A DNA stretch of 64,000 nt from assembly GCF_027532025.1 (NCBI RefSeq), contig NZ_JAPZSY010000006.1:1-64000 (forward strand). Reading direction: 5' to 3'. Below, in pieces: positions 8,495 to 17,488 of this stretch. Position numbers and translations under genes: made by a program. The stretch comes from Inhella sp. (GTDB taxonomy: Bacteria > Pseudomonadota > Gammaproteobacteria > Burkholderiales > Burkholderiaceae_C). Under the pieces are notes generated by a model. It was not told where the DNA came from, made no database searches, and worked only from the letters and a program-made list of their open reading frames with translations. Position 1 is the stretch's first letter, and the number at the start of each line of letters is the position of its first letter.

Positions 8495-9868
8495 ATGAAG
8501 ATCACCGTCATCGGTGCCGGTTACGTCGGCCTGGTCACCGCCGCCTGCTTGGCGGACATGGGCAACAGCGTGGTGGGCTTGGATGTGGACGAGGCGCGCG
8601 TGGCCTCGCTGGGTCAAGGCATCTTGCCCATCCACGAGCCCGGCTTGGACGGACTGGTGGTGCGCAACCAGCAAGCCGGCCGCCTGCGCTTTACCACCGA
8701 CGCAGGCGATGCCATTGCCCACGGCTCCATCGTCTTCATCGCAGTGGGCACGCCGCCCGCCGAAGACGGTTCCGCGGACTTGGCCCATGTGCTGAGCGCG
8801 GCGGCCACGGTCGGACGCCACATGAACGATTACAAGGTGGTGGTCAACAAGAGCACGGTGCCGGTGGGCACGGCGGAGAAGGTGCGCGCCACCCTCGCCG
8901 GTGAGTTGCAGGCGCGCGCGGCGGTGCTGCCGTTTTCGGTCGTCTCCAACCCCGAGTTCCTGAAAGAAGGCGCGGCCGTGGACGATTTCATGTCCCCCGA
9001 CCGCGTCATCGTGGGGGCCGACGACGACCGCGCTCTCTACCTGCTGCGCTCGCTGTATGCGCCTTTCCTGCGCAATCGCGACCGCCTGCTCACCATGGAC
9101 CCCCGCAGCGCTGAGCTCACCAAGTACGCCGCCAACGCCATGCTGGCCATGCGCATCAGCTTCATGAACGAGATGGCGCTGCTGGCCGACGCCGTGGGCG
9201 CCGACGTGGAGCAGGTGCGGCAAGGCATCGGCAGCGACCCGCGCATCGGCACGCACTTTCTGTACGCCGGTTGCGGCTGGGGGGGCTCGTGCTTCCCCAA
9301 GGACGTCAAGGCCTTGGCCCACCTAGGGCACGCCCAAGGGGTGGGCTCCCGGTTGTTGGACGCCACGCTGGCCGTGAACGACCGCCAGCGCGAGCTGTTG
9401 GCCGCGCGCGTGGTGCAGCGCTTCGGGCCCGATTTGCGCGGCCGGCGGTTCGCCGTGTGGGGCCTGGCCTTCAAGCCGGGCACCGACGACGTTCGGGAAG
9501 CCCCCAGCCGCGTGCTGATCGCCGAGCTCTTGGAGCGCGGCGCCGAGGTGGCCGCTTACGACCCGGTGGCCATGGCCAGCGCCGCGCGCCATTGGCCCGA
9601 TTTGACGGCCCTGAACTACGCGCCCGACCCCTACGCGGCGGCCCTGGGGGCGGACGCCCTGTTGGTCGTCACAGAGTGGCGCGAATTCCGCAGCCCCGAC
9701 TTCGAGCGCTTGCGGGGCGAAATGGCCACACCGATCGTCTACGACGGCCGCAACCTGTACGACCCCACCACCGTGCGCGCACTGGGCTTCGAGCATGTGG
9801 GCATCGGTCGTGGGACCTTGGTGGTGCCTGGGGTGGCCCAGCCCGAGCCCGAGCGTTTGCGGGCTTGA
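8495..9868 (+). CDS. ugd: UDP-glucose 6-dehydrogenase
   Basis: A 457-residue enzyme oxidising UDP-glucose to UDP-glucuronate with two NAD+. The Rossmann motif GAGYVGLVTAACLADMGN opens the protein, the catalytic cysteine is in GCGWGGSCFPKDVK (about residue 260) and the C-terminal domain starts with WGLAFKPGTDDVREAPS. I chose ATG 8495, spaced five bases from GGAG, over an upstream in-frame start. It lies between two halves of the usual cbb3-fnr-hemN neighbourhood and has a PhoB-box-like array in front. Besides capsule or LPS sugar supply, it could feed glucuronolipid synthesis with the glycosyltransferase at 22863. The stop abuts that of ndh with no gap. Confidence 0.95.
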   Translation: MKITVIGAGYVGLVTAACLADMGNSVVGLDVDEARVASLGQGILPIHEPGLDGLVVRNQQAGRLRFTTDAGDAIAHGSIVFIAVGTPPAEDGSADLAHVLSAAATVGRHMNDYKVVVNKSTVPVGTAEKVRATLAGELQARAAVLPFSVVSNPEFLKEGAAVDDFMSPDRVIVGADDDRALYLLRSLYAPFLRNRDRLLTMDPRSAELTKYAANAMLAMRISFMNEMALLADAVGADVEQVRQGIGSDPRIGTHFLYAGCGWGGSCFPKDVKALAHLGHAQGVGSRLLDATLAVNDRQRELLAARVVQRFGPDLRGRRFAVWGLAFKPGTDDVREAPSRVLIAELLERGAEVAAYDPVAMASAARHWPDLTALNYAPDPYAAALGADALLVVTEWREFRSPDFERLRGEMATPIVYDGRNLYDPTTVRALGFEHVGIGRGTLVVPGVAQPEPERLRA

Positions 9869-11167
9869 TCAGTCGCGCGGCTGCAGCGTCGTGACGACAC
9901 GGGCATGGCGCGCGTGCGTCCAGTAGGCCCAGGCCCAGTCCGTCAGCACCACCAGCCGGTTGCGGAAGCCGATCAAGAACACCACGTGGGCGAACAGCCA
10001 GAACACCCAGGCCGCCCAGCCAGAGAAGCGCAGGGGCCCCACAGGCGTGGCCAGGTCCACCACGGCGCTGTGCCTTCCGAGCGTGGCCAGGTTGCCGTAA
10101 TCGCGGTAGCGGAAGGCTTGCGTGGGTTTTCCGGCCTGCCGAGCCAGCAGGTTGCGCGCGGCCGCGCGGCCCATTTGCTTGGCGCCGGGCGACACGCCGG
10201 GCACCGCCTGGGGCTTGCGGCCCGGGGCGTGGCTTTGGGCGGCGGCCAGGTCGCCGATCACACTGATCGAGGGGTGCCCTGGCAGGCTGAGGTCGGGTGA
10301 GACCACGACCCGACCGGCCCGGTCCAGAGCGCAGCCCGTGGCCTCGGCCAGCACCCGGCCCAGGGGCGACGCCGCCACGCCGGCTGCCCACACGGTGCAG
10401 GCGCTGGCCAGCCTGTAGGTGCCGCTGGCGCCGTCGACCTGCAGGCCTTCGGGGTCGATGTGCGTCACGCGCGCGCCGGTTCGCACGTCCACGCCCAGGG
10501 CTTGCAATTGCTGGCGAGCGCTCTGACTCAGGCCCTCGGGCATGGCCGCCAGCACGCGCGGACCGCCTTCGAGCAAAACCACGCGGGCGCGCGCGGGGTC
10601 GATGCGGCGGATTTCGCCGCGCAGGGTGTGTCGGGCGATTTCGGCCATCGTGCCCGCCAACTCCACCCCGGTCGGCCCGCCGCCCACCACCACGAAGTTC
10701 AGGGCCTCGGTGTCACCATTCAGTTCGGCCCGCTCGAAAGCCAGCAGCAGCCGGCGCCGGATCTCGAAGGCGTCGTCCAGGCTCTTGAGGCCTGGCGCGT
10801 GCGTCGCCCATTCGTCATGGCCAAAGTAGCTGTGGGTGGCGCCGGCAGCGACGATGAGGTGGTCGAAGGGCAGTTGGCGGCCATCGGCGAGCGCCACGCG
10901 CTGGCCGATGGCGTCGATGCCCACCACCTCGCCCAGCAGCGTGGTCGCGTTGCGTTGTCGGCGAAACAGGCTGCGGACCGGTGCCGCGATCGACGGGGCC
11001 GAGAGGCCACCGGTGGCGACTTGGTAGAGCAGCGGTTGAAACAGGTGGTGGTTGCTTCGGTCGACGACGGTCACGTCGACGGGGGCATGGCGCAGGGCTC
11101 GGGCGGCTTCCAGGCCACCGAAGCCGCAACCCACGATGAGCACTTGCGGGCGTTCGGCTGGGGGCAT
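9869..11167 (-). CDS. ndh: Type II NADH dehydrogenase (NDH-2), FAD-dependent
   Basis: A 432-residue flavoprotein with an N-terminal FAD fold (LIVGCGFGGLEAARALR), the second NAD fold (VVVGGGPTGVELAGTMAE), the ACTVWAAGV segment and SVIGDLAA, all typical of NDH-2. It oxidises NADH and reduces quinone without pumping protons. The C-terminal hydrophobic stretch WAAWVFWLFAHVVFLIGF anchors it to the membrane. It converges with ugd, zero bases apart, and the minus-strand fnr ends upstream in the same direction, 41 bp away. Confidence 0.92.
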   Translation of the reverse strand: MPPAERPQVLIVGCGFGGLEAARALRHAPVDVTVVDRSNHHLFQPLLYQVATGGLSAPSIAAPVRSLFRRQRNATTLLGEVVGIDAIGQRVALADGRQLPFDHLIVAAGATHSYFGHDEWATHAPGLKSLDDAFEIRRRLLLAFERAELNGDTEALNFVVVGGGPTGVELAGTMAEIARHTLRGEIRRIDPARARVVLLEGGPRVLAAMPEGLSQSARQQLQALGVDVRTGARVTHIDPEGLQVDGASGTYRLASACTVWAAGVAASPLGRVLAEATGCALDRAGRVVVSPDLSLPGHPSISVIGDLAAAQSHAPGRKPQAVPGVSPGAKQMGRAAARNLLARQAGKPTQAFRYRDYGNLATLGRHSAVVDLATPVGPLRFSGWAAWVFWLFAHVVFLIGFRNRLVVLTDWAWAYWTHARHARVVTTLQPRD

Positions 11168-11208
11168 GCGCCCATGCTACGCCCGTTTTGTGCGGTGCAG
11201 CAAAAATC

Positions 11209-11946
11209 TCAGCAGGCGGCCGATGACACCAGGCGCTGCAGCGCCTCGGGCGACTTGACGGTGATTTGTCGCTGCTTGACATCCAGGATGCCATCGTCCT
11301 GGAAGCGGCTGAAGGTGCGGCTCACCGTCTCAAGCTTGAGGCCCAGGTAGGAGCCGATTTCTTCGCGCGTCATGCGCAGCACCAACTCGCTGGCCGAGTA
11401 GCCCCGCGCTTGCAGGCGTTGGGTCAGGTTAAGCAAAAAGGCCGCCACGCGCTCTTCGGCGCGCATGCTGCCCAGCAGCAGCATCACGCCATGGTCGCGC
11501 ACGATTTCGCGGCTCATGATCTTGTGCAACTGCATCTGCAGCGCTCCGAACTCCCGCGCCAGGTGCTCCACGTCGCTGAAGGGCAGCACGCACACCGACG
11601 AGTCCTCGAGCGCCTGGGCGTCCACCGTGTGGTGGCCGCTGCCGATGCCGTCCAGGCCCAGCAGTTCGCCGGCCATCTGGAATCCGGTCACTTGCATGCG
11701 ACCGTCTTCGGCGCTCAGGCAAGTCTTGAAGAAGCCCGTGCGCACCGCGTACAAGGCGTGGAACGGCTCGCTGGCGCGGAACAGGCTTTCGCCCCGCGGG
11801 ATGACCTTGCGCGTGCTGATCAGGCCATCCAGGCGTTCCATGTCGCTGGGGCTCAGGCCCAGGGGCAGGCAAAGCTCGCGCAAATTGCAAGCGGAGCAAG
11901 CGGTGCGCAGCGGCTCGGCGCGCAGCGGGGGCAGGGCGGTTTGCAT
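11209..11946 (-). CDS. fnr: FNR-type oxygen-responsive transcription regulator
   Basis: A 245-residue Crp/Fnr regulator. The N terminus carries C-x2-C-x5-C (ACSACNLRELC), matching E. coli FNR Cys20-23-29, and a central cysteine occurs in DSSVCVLPFSDVE, so the 4Fe-4S oxygen-sensing set is complete. A cyclic-nucleotide-like fold follows, and the helix-turn-helix is EEIGSYLGLKLETVSRTFSR, with the E-xx-S-R recognition pattern for TTGAT. I chose ATG 11946; the longer frame would run through the hemN promoter. It is divergent from hemN and probably controls both this pair and ccoNOQP. Confidence 0.93.
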   Translation of the reverse strand: MQTALPPLRAEPLRTACSACNLRELCLPLGLSPSDMERLDGLISTRKVIPRGESLFRASEPFHALYAVRTGFFKTCLSAEDGRMQVTGFQMAGELLGLDGIGSGHHTVDAQALEDSSVCVLPFSDVEHLAREFGALQMQLHKIMSREIVRDHGVMLLLGSMRAEERVAAFLLNLTQRLQARGYSASELVLRMTREEIGSYLGLKLETVSRTFSRFQDDGILDVKQRQITVKSPEALQRLVSSAAC

Positions 11947-11992
11947 CCCTGCATTCTGCAACGGCCGTTTGTCGCCGATCTGACAGGCCGGC

Positions 11993-12006
11993 TTGCCATA
12001 GATCAA
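11993..12006 (+). promoter_or_regulatory. Candidate FNR box between fnr and hemN
   Basis: TTGCC-ATAG-ATCAA matches eight of ten positions of the FNR consensus, with a perfect right half. It lies between the divergent fnr and hemN starts, so it could serve hemN activation and fnr autoregulation. Its centre is 41.5 bp upstream of base 12041, the annotated hemN ATG. Confidence 0.6.
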
Positions 12007-12040
12007 CACCGCGGGCTGGCAATGGGGGCACCATGCCGGC

Positions 12041-13486
12041 ATGAACTCCGAGCCATCCCGCCCGTCGTCGTCCACAGCCTTTGCCCGTTCCGCAGGGGGC
12101 GCGGCGGTGCAGTTTTTGCCGCCCGCCCTGCTGGACCGCCTCGGCAGCGCCGGCCCCCGCTACACCAGCTACCCCACGGCCGACCGCTTCGTGGAGGCGC
12201 ACGGCCCCCAGCAACACCAGCAGGCTCTGACCCAACGGGCGCAGGGCCCGGGTCGCGCGGCGCCCCTGTCGGTCTACGTGCACGTGCCGTTTTGCGAGTC
12301 CCTGTGCTACTACTGCGCCTGCAACAAGATCGTCACCAAGCACAAAGAGCGCGGGGCCGAGTACCTGGATTTGTTGGATGCGGAGATCGAGTTGTGGGTG
12401 CGCGGGCTGGGGCCGCGCGCCGCCGTCTCGCAGCTGCACTTGGGCGGCGGCACGCCCACCTTCCTGAGCGATGCCGAGCTCGGTCGCTTGGCGGCTCGCT
12501 TGCGCGAGGCCTTCGACTGGCTGCCGGGCATCGAAGCGTCGATCGAGATCGATCCTCGCACCGTGACCCGCGATCGTTTGGTTCACCTGCTCGGCCTGGG
12601 GTTCAACCGCATCAGCTTTGGGGTGCAGGACTTTGACGCCAAGGTGCAGCAGGCGGTGCACCGCGTGCAAACCTTCGAGTCGGTGGCCGGCTTGATGGTC
12701 GATGCCCGCGACCTCGGCTTCGCGTCGGTCAACCTGGATTTGATTTGCGGCTTGCCGTTGCAGACGCCGGCCAGCTTTGCCCACACCTTGGCCCAAGTGG
12801 TGCAACTGCGGCCGGACCGCATCGCGCTCTACGCTTACGCCCACCTGCCGCAACGCTTCAAGGCGCAGCGCCGCATCCACAGCGCCGACCTGCCGCCGGC
12901 CGATGTGCGCCTGCACCTGCACGCCGACGCCATCGCCGCCTTTTTGGCCGCGGGCTACGAGCACATCGGCATGGACCACTTTGCCCTACCCGACGACGCC
13001 CTGGCCCAGGCCAAGCGCCAGGGGCGGCTGCATCGCAATTTCCAGGGCTACACCGTGCAGCCCGATGGCGATCTGATCGGCTTGGGCGTTTCGGCCATCA
13101 GCCGCGTGGGGCCCACCTTCGCGCAAAACGCCAAGACCCTCGAGGAGTACGCCGACGCCCTGGCTCAGCGACAGTGGCCGGTGGTGCGCGGCATCGTCTC
13201 CACGCGCGACGACTTGGTGCGCCGCGCCGCCATCATGGCCCTGATGTGCCAAGGTCGGTTGGATTTCTCCGCCTTGGCGGCGGCCCACCTGATCGACCCC
13301 CGGACCTACTTTGCGGCAGAGCTCGGTGCCCTGGCCACGCAGGAGGCCGACGGTTTGGTCACCGTTCACGACCAAGCGGTGGAAGTGACCCCGCTGGGCT
13401 GGTTCTTCGTGCGCTCCATCGCCGCCGTGTTCGACCGGCACCTGCAGGCCGACCGTGCCCGCGAGAGGTACTCGAAGATCATCTGA
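12041..13486 (+). CDS. hemN: Oxygen-independent coproporphyrinogen III oxidase (radical SAM)
   Basis: A 481-residue radical-SAM enzyme that turns coproporphyrinogen III into protoporphyrinogen IX without oxygen, supplying heme for microaerobic respiration. PRYTSYPTADRF opens the conserved part and the cluster motif is CESLCYYCACNK (CxxxCxxC). HLGGGTPTFLS, GVQDFDAKVQQAVHR and YTVQPDGDLIGLG are also canonical. An in-frame GTG at 12107 with AGGGGG seven bases upstream would give 459 residues, close to E. coli HemN, and would leave room for a transcript start at the position predicted from the FNR box. Either start is possible. It overlaps the next gene by TGATG. Confidence 0.95.
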   Translation: MNSEPSRPSSSTAFARSAGGAAVQFLPPALLDRLGSAGPRYTSYPTADRFVEAHGPQQHQQALTQRAQGPGRAAPLSVYVHVPFCESLCYYCACNKIVTKHKERGAEYLDLLDAEIELWVRGLGPRAAVSQLHLGGGTPTFLSDAELGRLAARLREAFDWLPGIEASIEIDPRTVTRDRLVHLLGLGFNRISFGVQDFDAKVQQAVHRVQTFESVAGLMVDARDLGFASVNLDLICGLPLQTPASFAHTLAQVVQLRPDRIALYAYAHLPQRFKAQRRIHSADLPPADVRLHLHADAIAAFLAAGYEHIGMDHFALPDDALAQAKRQGRLHRNFQGYTVQPDGDLIGLGVSAISRVGPTFAQNAKTLEEYADALAQRQWPVVRGIVSTRDDLVRRAAIMALMCQGRLDFSALAAAHLIDPRTYFAAELGALATQEADGLVTVHDQAVEVTPLGWFFVRSIAAVFDRHLQADRARERYSKII

Positions 13487-14145
13487 TGCTGGACCTCGCA
13501 CTCACGGGCACCCTGGGCCTCATGGGGCTGGCCAGCGTGCCCCATTGCGCCCTCATGTGCGGTGCGCCGTGTGCGGCCGTCGCCGGCGGGGGCTCGGCGG
13601 CCGGCGTGTCGGCCTTTCAGGCGGGGCGGGTCATCGGCTACGCCGCGGCTGGCGCGGTGGCGGCGTTCAGCATGGCAGCGCTGCGCGAGGCCACAGCTTG
13701 GAGCGCGGCCCTGCGTCCCCTGTGGACCGTGCTGCAGGCCGCCTTGTTGGGCCTGGGCCTGTGGTTGCTGATTCGCGGGCAGTGGCCGGCTTGGCTGGGC
13801 CGCCAAGGCTTCAAACCTTCGGCCCAGGCCGTGGCCATCGTGCCGTGGTCGCGGGCCAGCGGCGCTGGGTTGTTGTGGTTTGCCTGGCCTTGTGGCCTGC
13901 TGCAAGGCGCCTTGCTGATGGCCGCGCTGGCCAACTCGCCATGGGGCGGTGCCGCGGCCATGGCCAGCTTCGCACTGGCGTCCAGCCCCGGGCTGGTGCT
14001 GGCCCCGATGGCGCTGAGGCGCTGGCTGGGTGGCACCAACGCGACGGCATGGGCCGCGCGATTGGCCGGTCTGCTGTTGGTGGCCGGCGCTGCCTGGGCT
14101 TTGGGCCATGGCCTGTGGGCGCAGGTGGTGGCTTGGTGTACCTAG
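13486..14145 (+). CDS. TauE/SafE-like (DsbD_2-type) membrane protein of the cbb3 neighbourhood
   Basis: A 219-residue protein with about six membrane helices. The first contains [13 protein letters not shown], a His/Cys motif typical of the branch often annotated as sulfite exporter TauE/SafE or cytochrome biogenesis transmembrane protein. A second Cys-containing segment is [19 protein letters not shown]. Members of this branch commonly sit between ccoS and hemN, and the pattern of paired Cys/His in helices suggests metal, probably copper, handling for oxidase assembly. That function is inference. It overlaps hemN by one base and so is translationally coupled to it. Confidence 0.75.
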   Translation: MLDLALTGTLGLMGLASVPHCALMCGAPCAAVAGGGSAAGVSAFQAGRVIGYAAAGAVAAFSMAALREATAWSAALRPLWTVLQAALLGLGLWLLIRGQWPAWLGRQGFKPSAQAVAIVPWSRASGAGLLWFAWPCGLLQGALLMAALANSPWGGAAAMASFALASSPGLVLAPMALRRWLGGTNATAWAARLAGLLLVAGAAWALGHGLWAQVVAWCT

Positions 14146-14194
14146 AATCTCGCCTCTATTTCGTTTCCTCACCCCGCACTTGGAGCGTCCATCC

Positions 14195-15448
14195 ATGTAC
14201 CAGCACATCAAGGTGCCTGAAGGCGGCCAGAAGATCACGGTCAATGCCGACTTCTCGCTGAATGTCCCGAACAACCCCATCATTCCGTACATCGAGGGCG
14301 ACGGCACCGGCTTTGACATCACCCCCGTGATGATCAAGGTGGTGGATGCGGCCGTGGCCAAGGCCTACGGCGGCGCCAAGAAGATCCATTGGATGGAGAT
14401 CTACGCCGGCGAGAAGTCGACCAAGGTCTACGGCCCCGACGTGTGGCTGCCCGAAGAGAGCCTGCAAGTCCTGAAGGACTACGTGGTGTCGATCAAGGGC
14501 CCGCTGACCACGCCCGTGGGCGGTGGCATCCGCAGCCTGAACGTGGCCCTGCGCCAAGAGCTCGACCTGTACGTTTGCCTGCGCCCCGTGCAGTACTTCG
14601 ACGGCGTGCCCAGCCCCGTGAAGGAGCCGCACAAGGTCGACATGGTCATCTTCCGCGAGAACTCGGAAGACATCTATGCCGGGATCGAGTACGAAGCCCG
14701 CAGCGACAAGGCCAAGAAGCTGATTCACTTCTTGCAGACCGAATTCGGCGTCAAAAAGATCCGCTTCCCCGAAAGCTCGGGCATCGGCATCAAGCCGGTC
14801 AGCCAAGAAGGCACCGAGCGGCTGGTGCGCAAGGCCATCCAGTACGCGATCGACAACGACAAGCCCAGCGTGACCTTGGTGCACAAGGGCAACATCATGA
14901 AGTTCACCGAAGGGGGCTTCCGCGACTGGGGCTATGCGCTGGCGCAGCGAGAGTTCGGGGCGCAGCTGATCGACGGCGGCCCGTGGTGCTCGTTCAAGAA
15001 CCCGAAGACGGGCAAGGACATCGTCATCAAGGACAGCATCGCCGACGCCTTCTTGCAGCAGATCATCCTGCGCCCGGCCGAGTACTCGGTGATCGCCACG
15101 CTGAACCTGAACGGCGACTACATCTCCGACGCCCTGGCTGCGCAAGTGGGTGGCATCGGCATCGCCCCGGGCGCCAACCTGAGCGACTCGGTGGCCATGT
15201 TCGAAGCCACGCACGGCACCGCACCGAAGTACGCCGGCAAGGACTACGTGAACCCGGGTTCGGAAATCCTGTCGGCCGAGATGATGTTGCGCCACATGGG
15301 CTGGACCGAAGCCGCGGACACCATCATCAGCGCGATGGAGAAGGCCATCCTGAGCAAGAAGGTGACCTACGACTTCGCCCGCCTGATGGAAGGCGCGACG
15401 CAGGTGTCTTGCTCGGGCTTCGGCCAGGTCATGATCGACCACATGTGA
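14195..15448 (+). CDS. icd: NADP-dependent isocitrate dehydrogenase
   Basis: A 417-residue TCA-cycle enzyme oxidising isocitrate to 2-oxoglutarate. Conserved segments include [13 protein letters not shown], the substrate loop [42 protein letters not shown] and [13 protein letters not shown]. Length matches the E. coli enzyme. GGAG at 14182-14185, nine bases upstream, supports the start. A TAGAAT hexamer (14143-14148) inside the end of the previous gene is a plausible -10. A perfect palindromic terminator follows. Confidence 0.97.
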   Translation: MYQHIKVPEGGQKITVNADFSLNVPNNPIIPYIEGDGTGFDITPVMIKVVDAAVAKAYGGAKKIHWMEIYAGEKSTKVYGPDVWLPEESLQVLKDYVVSIKGPLTTPVGGGIRSLNVALRQELDLYVCLRPVQYFDGVPSPVKEPHKVDMVIFRENSEDIYAGIEYEARSDKAKKLIHFLQTEFGVKKIRFPESSGIGIKPVSQEGTERLVRKAIQYAIDNDKPSVTLVHKGNIMKFTEGGFRDWGYALAQREFGAQLIDGGPWCSFKNPKTGKDIVIKDSIADAFLQQIILRPAEYSVIATLNLNGDYISDALAAQVGGIGIAPGANLSDSVAMFEATHGTAPKYAGKDYVNPGSEILSAEMMLRHMGWTEAADTIISAMEKAILSKKVTYDFARLMEGATQVSCSGFGQVMIDHM

Positions 15449-15470
15449 TCGGGGCTCCGGCCCATCACCC

Positions 15471-15494
15471 AGCCCCGCCGCGGCGGGGCTTTTT
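15471..15494 (+). terminator. Terminator of icd
   Basis: A perfect palindrome AGCCCCGCCG/CGGCGGGGCT (15471-15490) followed by TTTTTC. It sits between the convergent icd and phoR; only the plus side has a T tract. Confidence 0.9.
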
Positions 15495-15503
15495 CATGTC
15501 CGT

Positions 15504-16742
15504 TCAGCGCCGCAACTGGCTGGCCGGGATGCGGATGGCGAAGCGGCTGCCTTGACCCGGCTGGGATTGGATGTCCAGTTCGGCGCCGTGGCGTTGCAGC
15601 ACGTGCTTGACGATGGCCAAGCCCAGCCCCGTGCCGCCGGTGCCTCGGGAGCGGCTGGCGTCCACCCGGTAGAAGCGCTCCGTGAGGCGCGGTAGGTGCT
15701 CGGCCGCGATGCCCACGCCTTCGTCCTGCACGGCGAACTCGCCGCCGCCGTCCGGCAGCGCGCACCAGCGCAGTTGCACCCGGCCACCGCCGGGGGTGTA
15801 GCGCAGGGCGTTGGAGACGAGGTTGGCAAAGGCGCTGTGCCACTCGCCCTCGGGCCCGGCCAGGTGCCAGCCCTCGGCGTCGTCCCACCCTTCGGCCTCA
15901 AGCGGGTGGTGGCCGTCGTCGAGCGCGCGGGCGTCGGCCAGCAAGCGCTCCAGCAGGGGGCGCAACGCAAAGCGCGATTCGGTGGTGGGCGGCGGGCTGC
16001 CCTCCAGTTGCGCCAAGGTCAGCAGGTCGGTGACCAAAGACTGCATGCGTTGCGACTGCTGCTGCATCAGCCCGTAGATCCGCTGGCGCTCGTCGCCGGT
16101 CAAGTCCAGGGCTTGGAGGCTCTCCAGAAATCCGCTCAGCACGGTGAGCGGGCTGCGGATCTCGTGGGACACATTGGCCACGAAGTCGCGCCGCATGCGT
16201 TCCATGCGCGCCGATTCGGTGATGTCCTGGGACACCAGCAGGCTCATCGGGCCGCGGCCGTCGTCGCCATAGCGGCGCAATGACAGCGCCAGTTTCAGGC
16301 TGCCGTTGTGCAGGGCGATTTGCGTTTGGCCTTCCGTGTTGGGGCTGGAGAGCAGTTCCACGAAGGCCGGCACGCGCACCAGGTTGCGCACGTTTTGCTG
16401 CAGGTCGCGCCGCAAGTCCAGGCCCAGGTGCTCGCCGGACACGTGATTCAGCCACTGGATGTGGTCGTCGGCGTCCAGCAAGACCAAGCCGTTGGGGTAG
16501 GCCTCCAAGGCTTGCAGGAACTGCTCGCGCCGTTGGCGCTCGCGTTGGGCCCGTGCTTCGCGCACGCGCAGCGCCTTTTCAACGCGGTAGGCCAGTTCGG
16601 CGTGCGCCCCATGGAGCCGCGGCGCGGGGCCGGCGGGGTCTCGGCCCACCCACCGCAGCAACCGGTGCAGTCGCCAGCGATCCAAAGCCCACAGCGACGC
16701 CGCGCCGACCGCGAGAGCCGCGCACCACCACGCTCCGCTCAT
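15504..16742 (-). CDS. phoR: Phosphate-regulon sensor histidine kinase
   Basis: A 412-residue kinase with a short N-terminal membrane segment (WWCAALAVGAASLWAL), a PAS domain around residues 75-180 (PNGLVLLDADDHIQWLN), the dimerisation box FVANVSHEIRSPLTVLSG with the phospho-acceptor His193, and an ATPase domain. The N box is NLVSNALRY and the G boxes are DEGVGI and GTGGTGLGLAI. The lack of a large periplasmic domain fits PhoR, which senses phosphate through PstSCAB and PhoU. It is the last gene of the operon, six bases after phoB. Confidence 0.94.
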   Translation of the reverse strand: MSGAWWCAALAVGAASLWALDRWRLHRLLRWVGRDPAGPAPRLHGAHAELAYRVEKALRVREARAQRERQRREQFLQALEAYPNGLVLLDADDHIQWLNHVSGEHLGLDLRRDLQQNVRNLVRVPAFVELLSSPNTEGQTQIALHNGSLKLALSLRRYGDDGRGPMSLLVSQDITESARMERMRRDFVANVSHEIRSPLTVLSGFLESLQALDLTGDERQRIYGLMQQQSQRMQSLVTDLLTLAQLEGSPPPTTESRFALRPLLERLLADARALDDGHHPLEAEGWDDAEGWHLAGPEGEWHSAFANLVSNALRYTPGGGRVQLRWCALPDGGGEFAVQDEGVGIAAEHLPRLTERFYRVDASRSRGTGGTGLGLAIVKHVLQRHGAELDIQSQPGQGSRFAIRIPASQLRR

Positions 16743-16748
16743 GGCCGA

Positions 16749-17441
16749 TCAGCCGGGGGCGGATTGACTCAGGCGGTAGCCCGAGCCGCGCACGGTCTCG
16801 ATCAATTCGGCGCAGCCTGCGGGGGCCAGCGCGTCGCGCAGCCGCTTGATGTGCACGTCCACCGTCCGCTCCTCGATGAAGACGTGATCGCCCCAGACCT
16901 TGTCCAGCAGTTGCGCCCGGGTGTGCACGCGCTCGGGGTGGCTCATCATGTAGCGCAGCAGGCGGAACTCGGTGGGTCCGAGGTGCAACTCGGTCTCGAG
17001 GTGGTAGACGCGGCGGGCCGCTGGGTCCAGCCGCAGCGAGCCGATGTGCAGCGGGGCCTCGAGGGCCTCTGGCGCGCGCCGACGCAGCAAGGCACGCACG
17101 CGGGCCATCAGTTCACCCGGCGAGAACGGCTTGGTCAGGTAGTCGTCGGCGCCTGCGTCCAGGCCTCGGATCTTGTCGCTCTCCTGCACGCGGGCGGTGA
17201 GCATGATGACCGGCAGGCTCTTGGTGCGCGGGTCTTGGCGCCAGCGCTGCAGCAAGGTGGTGCCGGGGTCGCCCGGCAGCATCCAGTCGAGGATGACCAG
17301 GTCGGGCAGTTGTTCGGTCACGGCGGCCAAAGCCTCCGCGGCGCTGGCGGCCATGCGGGGCTGGTGCCCCTCATGGCGAAGGTGCAGGGCAATGAGCTCC
17401 GCAATCGCCAGCTCGTCTTCCACGACGAGGACGCGTCCCAT
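16749..17441 (-). CDS. phoB: Phosphate-regulon response regulator
   Basis: A 230-residue OmpR-family regulator. The receiver has the acidic pocket VVEDE, phospho-acceptor Asp52 in LVILDWMLPG, and the lysine in DDYLTKPFSPGEL. The C-terminal winged helix ends RTVDVHIKRLRDAL and VRGSGYRLS. It binds 11-bp direct repeats (Pho boxes), candidates for which occur at five places in this window. It lies between phoU and phoR in the pst operon. Confidence 0.95.
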   Translation of the reverse strand: MGRVLVVEDELAIAELIALHLRHEGHQPRMAASAAEALAAVTEQLPDLVILDWMLPGDPGTTLLQRWRQDPRTKSLPVIMLTARVQESDKIRGLDAGADDYLTKPFSPGELMARVRALLRRRAPEALEAPLHIGSLRLDPAARRVYHLETELHLGPTEFRLLRYMMSHPERVHTRAQLLDKVWGDHVFIEERTVDVHIKRLRDALAPAGCAELIETVRGSGYRLSQSAPG

Positions 17442-17488
17442 GGTGTTTGCTCGCGGTTGGTCGGCCGCTCAGCGCGGCCGATTCAGGG

